Source of the DNA: Parabacteroides sp. TM07-1AC
GTDB lineage: Bacteria; Bacteroidota; Bacteroidia; Bacteroidales; Tannerellaceae
DNA length: 64,000 nt
Assembly (NCBI RefSeq): GCF_003480915.1
Contig: NZ_QUKD01000004.1
Location: 88,732-152,731, forward strand
Reading direction: 5' to 3'
Below, one piece after another: positions 8,819 to 16,630 of the stretch (positions are counted from its first letter, which is position 1; each line of letters begins with the position of its first letter). Made by a program: the position numbers and the translations under genes. Below the pieces are notes generated by a model. The model searched no databases, was not told the DNA's origin, and saw nothing but the letters and a program-made list of their open reading frames with translations.

Positions 8819-9273
8819 AAATCTCAAATGAACCTACCCCATACCTCCTGCTCAAGGCAGGAACTGACAGTGCATGGGATTGCTGCGACTTTGCAATCGT
8901 GTACCTGTCAAAAGAGTGGAGACAGACACAGTCCGGCAGGCTGGAAGCCGTCAAGCCATTCAAGGATGACATCAGTTTCCAGTCTTTGAACTTTTATGAC
9001 ATATCGGTTGGTTTTTACCAGCCGGACGAGGACGGGATACTGGGCAGCGAGGACTTGCCGGAAGACAATAACTGGTGCTTCGTGGAACTGACCGAAACGG
9101 AACTGGAAAGGTTGGTTCCGCCGGACAATGTGCTGGTCAGCCATATCTTGGCGGTATTTGCAAACGGGGAAGCCAGATACCGGGCGTACGGCAAACATAC
9201 CGACGAGCGATTCTATACTGAAAAATTCCCTTTGCAACAGATTTTGGATATACTGGCGAGTCATGAATCTTAA
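8815..9273 (+). CDS. hypothetical acidic protein, 152 aa
   Basis: Coupled to the preceding gene by a 4-nt ATGA overlap. The protein is acidic, probably alpha/beta, without motifs I can name. The overlap indicates that the two are translated together, so their products may act together. Confidence 0.8.
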   Translation: MKISNEPTPYLLLKAGTDSAWDCCDFAIVYLSKEWRQTQSGRLEAVKPFKDDISFQSLNFYDISVGFYQPDEDGILGSEDLPEDNNWCFVELTETELERLVPPDNVLVSHILAVFANGEARYRAYGKHTDERFYTEKFPLQQILDILASHES

Positions 9274-9288
9274 AATTTCAAAGCAACT

Positions 9289-9543
9289 ATGACAGAAATC
9301 ATCAAAACGGACGGAACACGCCAACCCGTGCAGCCAGCCAATGGCTCAGACTTCACGCTGGAGGAGATGCAGGCGATTGTCGGCGGCTACATCGAACTGG
9401 TGGAACTGGACGGGAGCACGACAATGGTCGTCAACGAGGAAGGCAAACTTATCCCTCTGTCCCTCAATCTTGAAGCGAGCAGGATATTCCGTGCTCATCT
9501 CGGTGACGGGTCCGATTACGGATTTTGGAAAATGGACAAGTGA
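9289..9543 (+). CDS. DUF3846-like protein, 84 aa
   Basis: The core LEEMQAIVGGYIELVEL, followed by a short strand and VVNEEGKLIPL, matches the pattern I know for DUF3846: L..hQ..VGGyIe, then NE.GKl..lp.N. The family is common in phages and conjugative elements and has no established function. Residues 24-60 carry the match. The start at ATG 9289 is preceded by a short A-rich gap. Confidence 0.8.
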   Translation: MTEIIKTDGTRQPVQPANGSDFTLEEMQAIVGGYIELVELDGSTTMVVNEEGKLIPLSLNLEASRIFRAHLGDGSDYGFWKMDK

Positions 9544-9553
9544 ATGTCGGAAC

Positions 9554-9733
9554 ATGGTACGGATTACAAAAGACAAGCGGCATGACATTCTCAAAGACGG
9601 GATTTGTATCGGGCAAATCTATCTTGCCCGTGCCGAAAGCAGGAAATTAAGATACTGGGCAATCTCTTGCATGAGTGGAATCGGCTTCAACACTTTCAAT
9701 GAAGCCCGCAGTTATGCCAAGGATTTCCTTTAA
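9554..9733 (+). CDS. small hypothetical protein, 59 aa
   Basis: The frame is open further upstream, overlapping the DUF3846-like gene, but the ATG at 9554 gives a compact basic protein starting MVRITKDKRHDILKDG. It ends 12 nt before the next ATG. The sequence looks like two short strands and a helix. No family recognised. Confidence 0.65.
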   Translation: MVRITKDKRHDILKDGICIGQIYLARAESRKLRYWAISCMSGIGFNTFNEARSYAKDFL

Positions 9734-9745
9734 TAAAAGAATCGC

Positions 9746-9991
9746 ATGAAAAATTGGATACAACAGATGCTTTTGTGGCGTAAAAAGACGGACAAGGGCA
9801 GAATGACACTCGGAAAGGTGCAGAAAGAGTATCGCGAGAATGACGTATGCATGGGAGAACTCCTTGATGCCCTTCCCGCCGACGGCCTTTCCATAGAGGA
9901 AGCTTTCGAGCTGGCTATCACCGCCAAGAAGTGGGCGGACGGAGACCGTTTCTACCGGAGTATCAACGATGGAGAACCGGAAGAATTGTAA
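9746..9991 (+). CDS. hypothetical protein, 81 aa
   Basis: A helical protein with a basic first third and an acidic end. ATG 9746 is 12 nt after the previous stop. No motif or family recognised. Confidence 0.75.
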   Translation: MKNWIQQMLLWRKKTDKGRMTLGKVQKEYRENDVCMGELLDALPADGLSIEEAFELAITAKKWADGDRFYRSINDGEPEEL

Positions 9992-10019
9992 GGTAAATAA
10001 CAATAAACAATAATGACAA

Positions 10020-10667
10020 ATGAGCAGATATGATTTTATAAGATTCGGCGGCTTTGTCAACTGGGCGGACGAGGACACGGACACGTTCCGGAAAATGAAA
10101 GTCTGCCTGCCGGTAAAGGAGCCTGTCGAAGATGACACGAAAATAGGACTGATTTCCACGGACGAGGACAATCCGGAAGAAATCGCGGTTTCCTATTCCG
10201 TCAGGGCAGCCGAACTCATCCCTTGGACGGACTCATTCCAGGAAGGATACTGGAAAGCCCTGATAGTGGCAGAGGCAAACGGAGCAGGCACGGACGTATT
10301 GCTGCCCATGCTCAAAGATGCCGGACTATGCCTGATGGAATGTGTCTTCCTGATGCTCCGGAGCGATGCCTGCAAACTGTTTCCGGTCCTGTGCCGGCTG
10401 TTCCCGGAAGTGGAGGAAATGTTTGAGATTATCACATGGAATGACAGGGAATATTTTGTCAGGGAACTGACGCTGTTCCGTGGAACGGGCGGGGAATACA
10501 AAACCCTAGTCTCTGTAACGGGTCTGCAAGACGTGCTGGTCGGCAAAGACGGCGCACCCATATCGGACGAGGCGGAGGCCGTGGACCGGAAAATCTGCTA
10601 TTACTTCACGGACGAGGAGTTCCTGCTGCCGGAAGAGCGGCTTGTAGCCCTTGCGGAGGATGCGTGA
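10020..10667 (+). CDS. hypothetical acidic protein, 215 aa
   Basis: Strongly acidic soluble protein with no signal peptide. The central region (residues 75-125) is hydrophobic and helical but too interrupted for a membrane span. No family recognised. It precedes the gene that borders the RT element. Confidence 0.8.
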   Translation: MSRYDFIRFGGFVNWADEDTDTFRKMKVCLPVKEPVEDDTKIGLISTDEDNPEEIAVSYSVRAAELIPWTDSFQEGYWKALIVAEANGAGTDVLLPMLKDAGLCLMECVFLMLRSDACKLFPVLCRLFPEVEEMFEIITWNDREYFVRELTLFRGTGGEYKTLVSVTGLQDVLVGKDGAPISDEAEAVDRKICYYFTDEEFLLPEERLVALAEDA

Positions 10668-10680
10668 GAAATCATAATGT

Positions 10681-11349
10681 ATGTACAAAGACCAGAAAAT
10701 GAATAAAAGAATGAACAAACAGCAAACCACTCCCGTTACCGACACTTTTAAGGGGATGCTACTTATGTCAATGGGTGTCCCTGTAGGAAACATCCGTCCC
10801 TACCGTTTGAAGTCGGCACCTTCCTGCCTCGGCGGTTTCGAGCGCATGAGCGTAGCGGCAGCACGAGCCTCGGGAATGGATATCCCGGAGACGGAGAAAG
10901 AGAACGATGAAGTTTACATATGCCGCTTGGGACCCGCCGTCTTCCATAAATGGATGCCTGTCTGGATGTTCGAAACCGCTTTCGAACCGGTTCCCGAGCA
11001 GAGACGCGGTGACCGCATCCGAACACTTACGGAAGAGATGAACAACCATCACGTGGCGGAGAAAGCCCTGAATGAAAAATGTTACGCCCTGTCCGTGGAG
11101 CTGCTTTCCGAGTGTGGCGGCAGCCTTGATGACAACGGTGAACAATCCTCGACCTATCTCCATGTTGTGGACCGTGACCCCGTGGAACTGGTCATCACGA
11201 ACGCGTCGCTCCGGAAAGACGGGAAAATCTTCATCATGGGTTACAGTTACTACACGGGCGAGGAGTACGAGCAGGAATGTGACGTAGAATCCGGCATGGA
11301 CATACTGAATTTTATCCTTTCCCAAAAAAGTTTTGAGTGCTATGAATGA
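10681..11349 (+). CDS. hypothetical protein, 222 aa, at the left border of the RT element
   Basis: ATG 10681 (or the Met at codon 6) opens a soluble protein of unknown family. Its last codons, TTT GAG TGC TAT GAA TGA, lie in a 16-nt sequence that recurs almost exactly at 13441-13456. There the same frame would read TTT GAG TGC CAT TAA. Removing 2,109 bp would therefore leave an intact gene ending FECH instead of FECYE. The stop overlaps the RT start by 8 nt, so RT translation is probably coupled to this gene. Confidence 0.8.
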   Translation: MYKDQKMNKRMNKQQTTPVTDTFKGMLLMSMGVPVGNIRPYRLKSAPSCLGGFERMSVAAARASGMDIPETEKENDEVYICRLGPAVFHKWMPVWMFETAFEPVPEQRRGDRIRTLTEEMNNHHVAEKALNEKCYALSVELLSECGGSLDDNGEQSSTYLHVVDRDPVELVITNASLRKDGKIFIMGYSYYTGEEYEQECDVESGMDILNFILSQKSFECYE

Positions 11350-12604
11350 AGACAAGATATTGCAAATGTTCTTCGACATAGGCCAGTGGACGAAGGCCAT
11401 TGAGAAAGGCGTGCTGAAAGACATTAGGAAAGACCAACTTATTCGGCTGACCGACGAGCATACCCGTATGGCGATGGCCTATGCCATGCGCCGGGGAAAG
11501 TACGAGATTTCCCCTCCCCACACGGCGCAGATACCCAAGGACAACGGTGAGTTCCGCACAGTGTACGTAAACGAGCCGATGGACCGCGTAGTACTGGGTA
11601 TCGCCAACGACCTGCTCTTCGAGTTGATGCCGGAGATGCTGCACTCTTCGTGCAAGTCCTACCAGACCGGTATAGGGTGCGGCAAGGTAGTTACGGAAGT
11701 CAGCCACCGGATGACAGAAACCGGCAATAGCGGCTGTCTGGGCTGGAAGTCCGACCTTTCCAAATACTTCGACAGTGTTCCGATACGGTTCATCGACGAG
11801 GCGTTCGACAAGGTGGAGGCCAAACACGGCCAGTCTGCCCTGATAGACGTACTTAGGAAATATTACCACTCGGACCTCTATTTCGATGAAGATAACCGGT
11901 TGCAAAGCAAGTATCAATCCTTGAAACAGGGTTGTGCTGTGGCTAGCTGGCTGGCGGATGTACTGCTCTACGACCTAGACAGGGAACTGTCACAAATGAA
12001 CGGCTACTACGTCCGGTATTCCGACGATATGCTTTTTATCGGCAAGGATTATGAAAAAGCGATGGACACACTCCAAAAACGCCTGGAAGATAAATCCATG
12101 AAGCTAAATCCCAAGAAAGTGGAATACCTGGCAGCCGATGTCTGGTTCAAGTTCTTAGGATTCAGTATCAAGGGCGGCATGGTCTCGCTCTCGTCATCAC
12201 GCATCAAGACCTTCCAGCACGAGATCGAGCGGCGGACAATCCGCTGCCGGGACACGACACTGGCAAAAGCCGTGGACGCCGTGAACCGTTACCTGTACAA
12301 GGGCGAGTTCAGCTGGGCGATACAGGTATTGCCGGTCTGTAATGTGAAGAGTGACCTCAACGAGCTGAACAAGTTCGTGATGGACTGCTTTAGAGCCATT
12401 CAGACGGGCAGGTGCAAGATCGGCGGTCTGGGATATGTCCGAACCAAACCGGATGGCTGCATCGTCCGGGGACGGGGACGCAACGTGAAGGCCAACCGCG
12501 ATAAAACAGACCGGGACATACCGGGTTACCTGACTGTCGGCTGCATGCGTAACGCCCTTCTGACCAGCCGGGCGGTGTACAACACGCTGGTGGCATCGCT
12601 ATAA
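11342..12604 (+). CDS. reverse transcriptase, 420 aa, unusual clade
   Basis: RNA-directed DNA polymerase with the fingers-palm blocks in order. RT1-2-like EPMDRVVLGIANDLLFELM is at residues 78-96, and KSYQTGIGCGK at 105-115. SDLSKYF is at 137-143 with catalytic Asp138. The RT4 block SLKQGCAVASW is at 193-203, YSDD at 226-229 with catalytic Asp228/229, LNPKK at 255-259, and FLGF at 270-274. About 140 residues of thumb or C-terminal domain follow. It lacks the group II QGxxxSP form, the DGR IGN-TSQ block, an HNH endonuclease and retron-type C-terminal signatures that I can see. Length suits group II-like or unclassified (UG/DRT-type) RTs. Start: ATG 11342 rather than the TTG at 11333. It overlaps the previous gene by 8 nt and precedes the structured region at 12605-13440. 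Confidence 0.9.
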   Translation: MNEDKILQMFFDIGQWTKAIEKGVLKDIRKDQLIRLTDEHTRMAMAYAMRRGKYEISPPHTAQIPKDNGEFRTVYVNEPMDRVVLGIANDLLFELMPEMLHSSCKSYQTGIGCGKVVTEVSHRMTETGNSGCLGWKSDLSKYFDSVPIRFIDEAFDKVEAKHGQSALIDVLRKYYHSDLYFDEDNRLQSKYQSLKQGCAVASWLADVLLYDLDRELSQMNGYYVRYSDDMLFIGKDYEKAMDTLQKRLEDKSMKLNPKKVEYLAADVWFKFLGFSIKGGMVSLSSSRIKTFQHEIERRTIRCRDTTLAKAVDAVNRYLYKGEFSWAIQVLPVCNVKSDLNELNKFVMDCFRAIQTGRCKIGGLGYVRTKPDGCIVRGRGRNVKANRDKTDRDIPGYLTVGCMRNALLTSRAVYNTLVASL

Positions 12605-13440
12605 GTTACGCCGGGCACACGGCAGAACGGGTGGACGGGCAGGCTATTCAACGTTACAGGCTTATAACCAGAATCCATATCGAGATTAACCGGTCTAACA
12701 CCCGGTTAATCCCATCTCGATTCTGGCTGCGCCTGTAATGTATCGGGAAATTAAAGTCATGTGCCGTCTGTCCCGCACCCGTTACCGGAGCACACCGGGA
12801 AAGTTCAAGGAATAGGTTTGGGCATCCCGCGTACCAACGTCTTCTTTCCGAGTCTGAAGGCGGCTGACCGTCGCCTTCGGACTCCGCAGAAGACCCATAC
12901 GCGGGATACATCGGAAGCATAAAGCCATGTGCCGGTATTATGAGAACTTTCAGTCTTTTCCAGCACGGGAACGTGCGGTTCGGGGGAATGGATTCAGCCT
13001 GCTGTCCCCGATAAGCCCGTCTCGCGCCGTCGTATCCCTAACGTTATACGACGGCGCCATTCCGGCTTCCGCCACAGCAGACATCGGACCTGTAAAGGAA
13101 CGTGCCGGCATTCCGGGAACCGCAAAAAGAACAGCACAGGGCAAAGGGGGCAAGGCCGGGATTTCAACAGAGCCGCAATTCACACGGCTGGAGCCTGTGT
13201 CATCTCCTGCTAACACGACAGATGACACAGGTTCCAGCTGTACTCGCGGCCCGTATCAGGTTTTTAAAGGGATGTGCCGTCCGGATGAGTCCCCTGAACA
13301 GAAGGTAGCGCGACCGCATATGCACGAGGGACCCAAATTCAAGATACAGTATTCAAGCTTGGTCCTGAGCCAGGCAACTACCTGGTTCAGGACCGAAGTC
13401 CTACTGTATTTATCAGGACTATAAAGATACGCGCTAGGGG
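12605..13440 (+). ncRNA. RT-associated structured non-coding RNA
   Basis: GC-rich, about 836 nt, with at least five long hairpins. (1) ACGTTACAGGC 12651-12661 pairs with GCCTGTAATGT 12731-12741 and encloses CCAGAATC/GATTCTGG, CGAGA/TCTCG and ATTAACCGG/CCGGTTAAT. (2) CCCGCGTA/TACGCGGG (about 12826-12906) encloses GTCTTCT/AGAAGAC and GAGTCTGAAGGCG/CGCCTTCGGACTC. (3) GCGCCGTCGTAT/ATACGACGGCGC lies at about 13024-13057. (4) An 18-bp arm starting CTGGAGCCTGTG lies at about 13187-13237. (5) GGTCCTGAGCCAGG/CCTGGTTCAGGACC (about 13361-13394) sits inside GATACAGTA/TACTGTATT. A 165-codon frame (12927-13424) is open but reads low-complexity Pro, Ser and Arg and looks non-coding. The RNA is likely template, primer or structural partner of the RT; strand follows from the RT. 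Confidence 0.65.
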
Positions 13441-13473
13441 TTTGAGTGCCATTAATTGTAAACAGGTGAGAAA

Positions 13474-13953
13474 ATGGAAGATATTTACCGAGAAACCGTC
13501 ACCGCCATAGAGAACGGCGCAAATTTCCGGATTGATTTCCAGTCCAGAAGTTTAAAAGTAAACGGGAGACACATGATACGGAACGGCAGGTATGATGGCG
13601 CTCCGTGGTTGCCGGAGTACGGCTGCGGGGATTTTTTCACGGATGTGGAGGAGCTGTACCGCCGCTATAAACATTCGATACCATCGGAGCGCAGCCAGAG
13701 CAAGTCCCGCCGGTATTTCATGGCATTGCCCGAAAGTGACCTCGAGGACGGGGACATGCTGTACGGGCAACACCGGGATACCGCGCAATTCGAGCTGGAA
13801 TTCTATATCCTCTGCCGGATTATAGGCGGGTTCACATGGAATCCCGAAACGATGGGCAAATGGTTCTGGCAAAGCGAAAAAGACAAGGACCTGGTGATAC
13901 TCAGAAAATGGGTGGAACCCGGAAGTAATCAACTATTAACAAATTCACAATGA
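13474..13953 (+). CDS. hypothetical protein, 159 aa, right of the RT element
   Basis: ATG 13474 lies 17 nt after the second 16-nt copy. If the RT element were absent, this gene would directly follow the 222-aa gene at normal operon spacing. The protein is charged and Tyr/Arg-rich, with no signal peptide, and I recognise no family. Its end overlaps the next start by 4 nt. Confidence 0.8.
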   Translation: MEDIYRETVTAIENGANFRIDFQSRSLKVNGRHMIRNGRYDGAPWLPEYGCGDFFTDVEELYRRYKHSIPSERSQSKSRRYFMALPESDLEDGDMLYGQHRDTAQFELEFYILCRIIGGFTWNPETMGKWFWQSEKDKDLVILRKWVEPGSNQLLTNSQ

Positions 13954-15038
13954 GCAGAAAGAAACAAGAAACAAAAGTCCTGTGCCCCGGATGCGGCACG
14001 GAATTCGCCATCGCGGACAAGGAATTTGCCGCCACGGGCACCGTTATCGGCAAGAATTCGGATTTGGGCACCGTCTATCCGGTGGTGGCCGGCCATAATT
14101 CTCCCGCCGGACTTCCCAAAGGGGCGCGGGAGCGTATCGAGGCACTCCGCGGTGCCGGTGTGGACGTGAGCTGCCTGTTCGCCATGCAGGGAGCCGAGGG
14201 CGGCGAGTATATCGCCTCCAACAAAGACGGGAAACTTACCATCCTGGATGACAACGACCCGATATTCGGCAGCATCATGGCACAGGGTACCGTTCCCAAC
14301 AACCGACTCTTCCGCCGGTGGGTCATGGCACAAATGTTCCATATGATGTCATACACGCATTACCGTGAAAAAGAGCCGGCAGGGGTGACCGAGATGATTC
14401 ACCGGAAAGGCTATGATTACCAGTGGAAAATGCTCTTGAACGAGCTGCACGCCCAGATGAAGATGGAACACAAGGACATCACGGGTTTTGCCGAGAGAAA
14501 CCGCTGGTTCAACCGTGATGTGGTTTTGGCCATCGCGAGCGACTATGTCAACGCGCTGAAAAAACACGTGGGCAACCTGGAAACAAGAAAATGCAAGGGA
14601 GTTCCCTACAAGCGTATACACGGCCGTAATATTTTCGTGGAGGACCTGCAATCCAAACTGTACTACCCGCTTTCCATCGCGATAACCCACATCAGGCACG
14701 CGTTGGACGCCACACAGCTTTACAACGCGGTCAGACAGTTCAATGACCGTCGTATCCGGCTGCCATGGGGCACTCCTCAAAGCAAGGCATGGATGGATGC
14801 CTATAAGGGAGCCGGGGCGTTCTTTACCATGCAGAACCTGATTCGTTTCCACGGTTGCACGGCTGTCAATGACCGGGGTCGGCGTCTGGACAAGTACCAG
14901 TCACTGGCGTTCCTGTCAGCCAAGGCGGAAGAGTATAAAAACGGAGAAGGCTGGCGGTTGCTGGCAGTCCTGAAAAAAATGCTGGCGGACAACAATATCA
15001 ACATCAAAAAGAAGATGGCGGCATGGCGTAAGAAATAG
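13950..15038 (+). CDS. hypothetical protein with N-terminal CPGC knuckle, 362 aa
   Basis: Starts with ATGA overlap. Residues 12-15 are CPGC followed by GTEF, the first half of a zinc ribbon, but no second CxxC is close by. The rest is basic, mostly helical (residues 110-362), with a Lys-rich end. Basic charge and the knuckle suggest nucleic-acid binding. No family recognised. Confidence 0.8.
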   Translation: MSRKKQETKVLCPGCGTEFAIADKEFAATGTVIGKNSDLGTVYPVVAGHNSPAGLPKGARERIEALRGAGVDVSCLFAMQGAEGGEYIASNKDGKLTILDDNDPIFGSIMAQGTVPNNRLFRRWVMAQMFHMMSYTHYREKEPAGVTEMIHRKGYDYQWKMLLNELHAQMKMEHKDITGFAERNRWFNRDVVLAIASDYVNALKKHVGNLETRKCKGVPYKRIHGRNIFVEDLQSKLYYPLSIAITHIRHALDATQLYNAVRQFNDRRIRLPWGTPQSKAWMDAYKGAGAFFTMQNLIRFHGCTAVNDRGRRLDKYQSLAFLSAKAEEYKNGEGWRLLAVLKKMLADNNINIKKKMAAWRKK

Positions 15039-15240
15039 GCCGTCATCTCCATCCGCCCGGTAGGCGGCACGGTGTGGCGGGTCAGAATAAATTAGTACTC
15101 CCTCCATTGAAATGATGCTCATCCCTGTTAACACAAGATGAGCATCTTTCAATGGAGGCATTACATCGAAAACGTAAAGAGATGCCCCTGTTTGACGACC
15201 ACACCGCTATTCTAATCAAAACGACATAATCCTTTATACG
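15039..15240. other. 202-bp gap with a long hairpin
   Basis: CCTCCATTGAAA (15101-15112) pairs with TTTCAATGGAGG (15147-15158), and GATGCTCATC (15114-15123) with GATGAGCATC (15137-15146). That makes 22 bp with one bulged T and a 13-nt loop containing GTTAAC. No T-run follows. It could be a processing site, a regulatory RNA, a recombination site or a tiny non-autonomous element. Nothing else is seen in the gap. Confidence 0.6.
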
Positions 15241-15426
15241 ATGAGCAAGAAACAACTACGACGCAGGGCCTACCTGCTGTACCGGTTACGAAAACAGGGT
15301 ATCCGATGCCTGACACGTTGCCGGACCATCTTCTACCCTTACGGGGAGGATCCTAAATCAGTACCGCAGATCTGCAGCCTGATAAGCGAATTCCATTTCC
15401 ATGTCCAGTTTGAAATACCCGCCTGA
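15241..15426 (+). CDS. small basic hypothetical protein, 61 aa
   Basis: First gene after the hairpin gap. It is strongly basic (MSKKQLRRRAYLLYRLRKQG), probably a helix followed by a short strand, and could bind nucleic acid. No family recognised. The next start lies 1 nt past its stop codon. Confidence 0.65.
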   Translation: MSKKQLRRRAYLLYRLRKQGIRCLTRCRTIFYPYGEDPKSVPQICSLISEFHFHVQFEIPA

Positions 15427-15427
15427 C

Positions 15428-15580
15428 ATGAAACCGGGAGACATTGCAACGCTGAAAGTGCCCTACAAGGGCTATCGCCGTATAGAGCTGTTGGAACGGC
15501 TCCAATACACCTGGCTGGTACGCATCTGCGAGAGCGGGAAGGAGATCGAGGTCTATGAAGACGAGTTCGAAACGGATTAA
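15428..15580 (+). CDS. small hypothetical protein, 50 aa
   Basis: ATG 15428, immediately after the previous stop, opens 50 codons beginning MKPGDIATLKVPYKGYRRIE and ending in an acidic tail. The alternation of hydrophobic residues resembles a small SH3-like beta barrel (KPGD... start, ...YEDEFE end). It lies in a tight run of coupled genes, which supports it as real despite its length. Confidence 0.65.
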   Translation: MKPGDIATLKVPYKGYRRIELLERLQYTWLVRICESGKEIEVYEDEFETD

Positions 15581-15592
15581 AGGCACGGAACA

Positions 15593-15880
15593 ATGAAAGG
15601 AGAACAACAGGAAGAACGCATACCGAACTTTATCGGCAATGCCGTCATTATCCTCACAGCCGCCCATCTGGGCTGCGAGGTGGAGATGCTCGCCACCGCA
15701 CAGGAGGTGTGGCGGACGAAACGCCTGCCCGAGGCGATACTGCTGGGCATGTACGAAAAGGCCGCATGCGATGCCGTGTCGGCTGTCCGGAAGAGAGGTC
15801 TGGCGGAACAGGCTGACCGTCTCGGAGAGATATTTTACAGGACGGGGGAATTTCCCCCGCCGGAAGAAGACAATACATAA
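15593..15880 (+). CDS. hypothetical helical protein, 95 aa
   Basis: Helical throughout (residues 15-75), acidic C-terminus. The start is supported by 12-nt spacing from the preceding stop. No family recognised. Confidence 0.75.
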   Translation: MKGEQQEERIPNFIGNAVIILTAAHLGCEVEMLATAQEVWRTKRLPEAILLGMYEKAACDAVSAVRKRGLAEQADRLGEIFYRTGEFPPPEEDNT

Positions 15881-15893
15881 AAAGGAGTAACAA

Positions 15894-16619
15894 ATGAAAA
15901 CAAGGACTTTTCAGGAAATATATGATTTCTGCCGTACGGACGATACCTACCGGAGCTATTTCGAGGCATCGGACGAGTCCCGCATTACCGGAGCAAGGGC
16001 AAGAAAGTACTATTACGGCGACATCCGCCGAGGCCAGTGCCGCGTGGGGACATTCATCTACTGCCAGTCGATGCGGCAGCTTGAAAGGTTCCTCGAGGGC
16101 GCAAGGCAGGACCACTACATCCATGTTGACCCGCCGGCCTGCCGGGAAGTGAGCCTCAAGGACGATATGTTCCCCGGCCAGACCGCCTATATCGTGGTAC
16201 ATGTCAGGAGGCAGGGTGTGCAGATTGAAATCGAACACCCGTTGCATGGTGGATGGGTGCATTTCACGGCACGCTCCCACCGTCCCTTCACCAGGGAGGG
16301 AATCATAGCCGAGGCGAAGTCCTACATTGACAGCCACATCCTGCTGGCACCGGGAAGATACCGGGACTTGCAGCTGGAACATATGGTTTCCAAGGAACAG
16401 TTCCCCGCATGGTACAGGCAGTATAAAATGAGGCTGCACGACCGGGCGGAAGCCGAACATCGGGATATGGTGGACAGATACAGGCACAGGAACGACCTTA
16501 CCTACGGAGAAGCCCGTGACATGCTCGCGGCTTCGGGTATATTCTTCGACCTGAACTGCGACGAGTTCGAGCGGGACGAGATTACGGAACAATTTGTAAG
16601 ACTTTGTAACAAAACATAA
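15894..16619 (+). CDS. hypothetical protein, 241 aa
   Basis: Soluble, rich in Arg, His and Tyr, with an apparent alpha/beta first half and a charged helical second half (residues 160-241). AAAAAGGAGT upstream is a rare good Shine-Dalgarno match for this window. No family recognised. Confidence 0.8.
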   Translation: MKTRTFQEIYDFCRTDDTYRSYFEASDESRITGARARKYYYGDIRRGQCRVGTFIYCQSMRQLERFLEGARQDHYIHVDPPACREVSLKDDMFPGQTAYIVVHVRRQGVQIEIEHPLHGGWVHFTARSHRPFTREGIIAEAKSYIDSHILLAPGRYRDLQLEHMVSKEQFPAWYRQYKMRLHDRAEAEHRDMVDRYRHRNDLTYGEARDMLAASGIFFDLNCDEFERDEITEQFVRLCNKT

Positions 16620-16630
16620 TACCCAGGCAA

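Larger units (their letters stand above)
11332..13456 (+). mobile_element. candidate retroelement: RT plus structured RNA between near-duplicate 16-nt sequences
   Basis: The unit consists of the RT gene, about 840 nt of hairpin-rich non-coding DNA, and two flanking copies of TTTGAGTGCYAT (11332-11343 and 13441-13452; 14 of 16 bases equal over 11332-11347 versus 13441-13456). No promoter lies between the upstream gene and the RT, so the element would use the host operon's transcript. Terminal inverted repeats, a transposase and a canonical group II intron 5' region are all absent. The interpretation as an insertion with a target-site-like duplication is inference. A chance repeat, or two functional RNA sites, are the alternatives. 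Confidence 0.5.

Noticed and set aside
13187..13238. Group II intron domain V
   Set aside because: The base of the arm (GAGCC against GGTTC with a G-U pair) imitates domain V, but the helix is 18 bp without the 2-nt bulge and has a 14-nt loop instead of a GNRA tetraloop. The ORF also precedes rather than sits inside the RNA.
13270..13310. Hammerhead-like ribozyme core
   Set aside because: GGATGAGTCC resembles the CTGATGAG element, but no matching GAAA and cleavage triplet with flanking stems could be placed.
12927..13424. 165-codon protein frame
   Set aside because: It runs through several perfect hairpins and has a composition (Pro, Ser, Arg, Ala) typical of chance frames in GC-rich DNA.
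10681..13440. Diversity-generating retroelement
   Set aside because: The RT lacks the usual DGR motif 4, no avd-like gene is adjacent, and I saw no template/variable repeat pair differing at adenines. The 16-nt flanking copies differ at T/C and G/T positions.
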